Source of the DNA: JBQTGK01 sp052400665
GTDB taxonomy: Bacteria > Bacteroidota > Bacteroidia > Bacteroidales > Marinifilaceae
Strand: one strand, 5' to 3'
Assembly: GCA_052400665.1 (NCBI GenBank)
Contig: JBQTGK010000005.1
Length of the DNA stretch: 64,000 nucleotides
The position numbers and the translations under genes are program-made. The notes under the pieces were generated by a model. It was not told where the DNA came from. It saw only the letters and a program-made list of their open reading frames with translations, and did no database searches. Of this stretch, positions 63,013-64,000 are shown one piece after another (position 1 is the first letter of the stretch; each line of letters opens with the position of its first letter).

Positions 63013-63423
63013 CGGAGTCCCGAGCATCGGGAGTACGATCACCATGCCCGTTATTTCGACCCCGAAGTTGGCAGATGGTGGGCAGTAGATCCTCAACTTG
63101 TTTCCCCAAGTCCGTATATGGGTATGGGAAATAATCCGATGACTTTTACCGATCCAAATGGAGAAGACCCATTTACTGCGGCTATTATTATTGGAGCTAT
63201 AATTGGAGCCGCAAGTTATACTGCAAATGTGGCTTTTAGCGAACAAGGCTTTGATAATTGGAACTGGGGACAATTTGTTGGATCTGTTGGAGTAGGAGCT
63301 GTTTCTGGTGCTTTCACCTATGGAATTGGTGATGCTTTTGCTGGTGTTAGCCCCTCGCTGCCGCAAGAATCCTTTCTTGTGGCTTGCAGAAAGATAAAGC
63401 ATAGTAAAGTGCAGAAGTTCTAG
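63013..63423 (+). pseudogene. RHS core end with truncated tip
   Basis: Frame open after a TAA: YDHHARYFDPEVGRWWAVDP, then SPYMGMGNNPMTFTDPNGEDP and a Gly/Ala-rich helical segment (AAIIIGAIIGAASYTANVAF), which breaks at VSPSLPQESFLV and ends soon after. The start of another tip, cut by a junction near 63350. Confidence 0.65.
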
Positions 63424-63426
63424 TAG

Positions 63427-64000
63427 AACCTTGCCGATGGCACACTACTAAGAAGAAGTTTCTTAGATGAAGACAACAACGAAATAAAACGAATTGATTA
63501 TCAGGGCGAATTTCTCTTTGTAAACGGACAGTTAGATAAAGTTTTTACCGAGGAAGGTTATTATGAGCCAAATACAGCCACCAAAACCAAGAAGAGTGAC
63601 TATGGCACTTACTATTACACCCTGAAAGACCACTTGGGACATACAAGAGTGGTAGTTGACGAAGAAGAGAACGTAATACAAGAGACTGCATATTACCCTT
63701 ATGGAGGAATAATAGCAGGATTAAGTACCAAAACAAATTATAACTATCTTTATACGGGAAAAGAGTTCATTGACAGTTTAGGCATTAACTGGTACGATCA
63801 CCATGCGCGTTATTACGACCCCGAAGTGGGCCGTTGGTTTGCTATTGATCCTGCATTACAGGCAGCAAGTCCTTACATGGCCATGGGAAATAACCCCATG
63901 ATGATGATAGACGAAGATGGCAAAACCTGGGGCATATTTAAAGCCATAGGCAATGCTTGGGATTATGCCTGGGATAAAGGCAATCAGTTTGCCAGGTGGG
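63427..64000 (+). CDS. RHS core protein fragment, continues beyond window
   Basis: Frame open from 63427 to the window end; codes TLLRRSFLDEDNNEIKRIDY, the LKDHLGHTRVVVDEEENVIQ segment, ETAYYPYGGIIAGL and YDHHARYYDPEVGRWFAIDP, then GKTWGIFKAIGNAWDYAWDK. It is the intact version of the core broken at 61359-61425 and diverges from 61420-62493 only after the core end, so a different tip probably follows outside the window. Confidence 0.75.

Noticed and set aside
62882..63109. Minus-strand frame beginning MGKQVEDLLPTICQLRGR
   Set aside because: It is antisense to the RHS core signature RYFDPEVGRWW on the plus strand.

Overview
The window comes from an AT-rich Bacteroidota chromosome, probably a marine Marinilabiliales-type bacterium. 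The evidence is the gene set (an FtsX–DUF3098–UppP–TruB–QueA operon, GlyRS of the short dimeric type, DUF5723, DUF3352-like and DUF4834 proteins, TM2 protein), starts without obvious Shine–Dalgarno sequences, and promoter-like boxes of the TTTG / TAnnTTTG type. Species cannot be named from the sequence alone.

Layout. 1-5736 (+): an iron/heme/cobalamin-type uptake cluster: PepSY-TM protein (cut by the window edge), exported CbiK-like chelatase, YD-like secreted protein, lipoprotein binding protein, FecCD permease and ATPase. 5740-8893: a class 1 isoprenoid-synthase-fold protein, a D-2-hydroxyacid dehydrogenase and a secreted protein. 9105-13429: a redox or nitrosative-stress neighbourhood (DUF1847, DUF302, SLAC1-type channel, CoA-binding protein, NifX-like protein, all on -) divergent from a Crp/Fnr regulator and a truncated hemoglobin (+). 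13529-17899: TM2 protein and the queA/truB/uppP/DUF3098/ftsX operon. 18127-27188: surface polysaccharide genes: flippase, pyruvyl transferase, a Bcs1-like CDP-ribitol enzyme (IspD-type domain fused to an SDR), two CDP-glycerol/ribitol-phosphate transferases and a YfhO protein. 27393-32590: C45 hydrolase, cytochrome c/sugar dehydrogenase fusion, a nitrilase remnant, glyS and DUF4834.

32907-36170 is an accessory island of toxin-like proteins with small membrane partners and decaying copies of a shared N-terminal module. 36253-45346 returns to core genes (DUF5723 barrel, lipoprotein, DUF3352-like protein, ALDH7-type aldehyde dehydrogenase, dihydroorotate dehydrogenase-like protein), followed by tRNA-Leu and tRNA-Lys.

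46599-58574 is a complete type I (I-B-like) CRISPR-Cas locus: 34 identical 30-nt repeats with 33 spacers, then, all on the minus strand, cas2, cas1, cas4, a REP-associated tyrosine transposase, cas7, a probable cas8, cas3, cas5, cas6 and a WYL regulator. Two matching palindromes, one beside the transposase and one upstream of cas6, look like REP elements of that transposase. From 58761 to the end the sequence is a mosaic: a broken AbiEi/DUF6088 antitoxin, several truncated RHS cores with different C-terminal tips, and their probable immunity proteins.

Most notable: the RHS tip at 61420-62493 and the two toxin-like proteins at 32907 and 34369 sit on unrelated carriers, yet share a short basic motif and are each followed by a 4-TM protein of what looks like one family. 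This suggests a mobile, membrane-directed toxin/immunity family exchanged between two delivery scaffolds about 27 kb apart.
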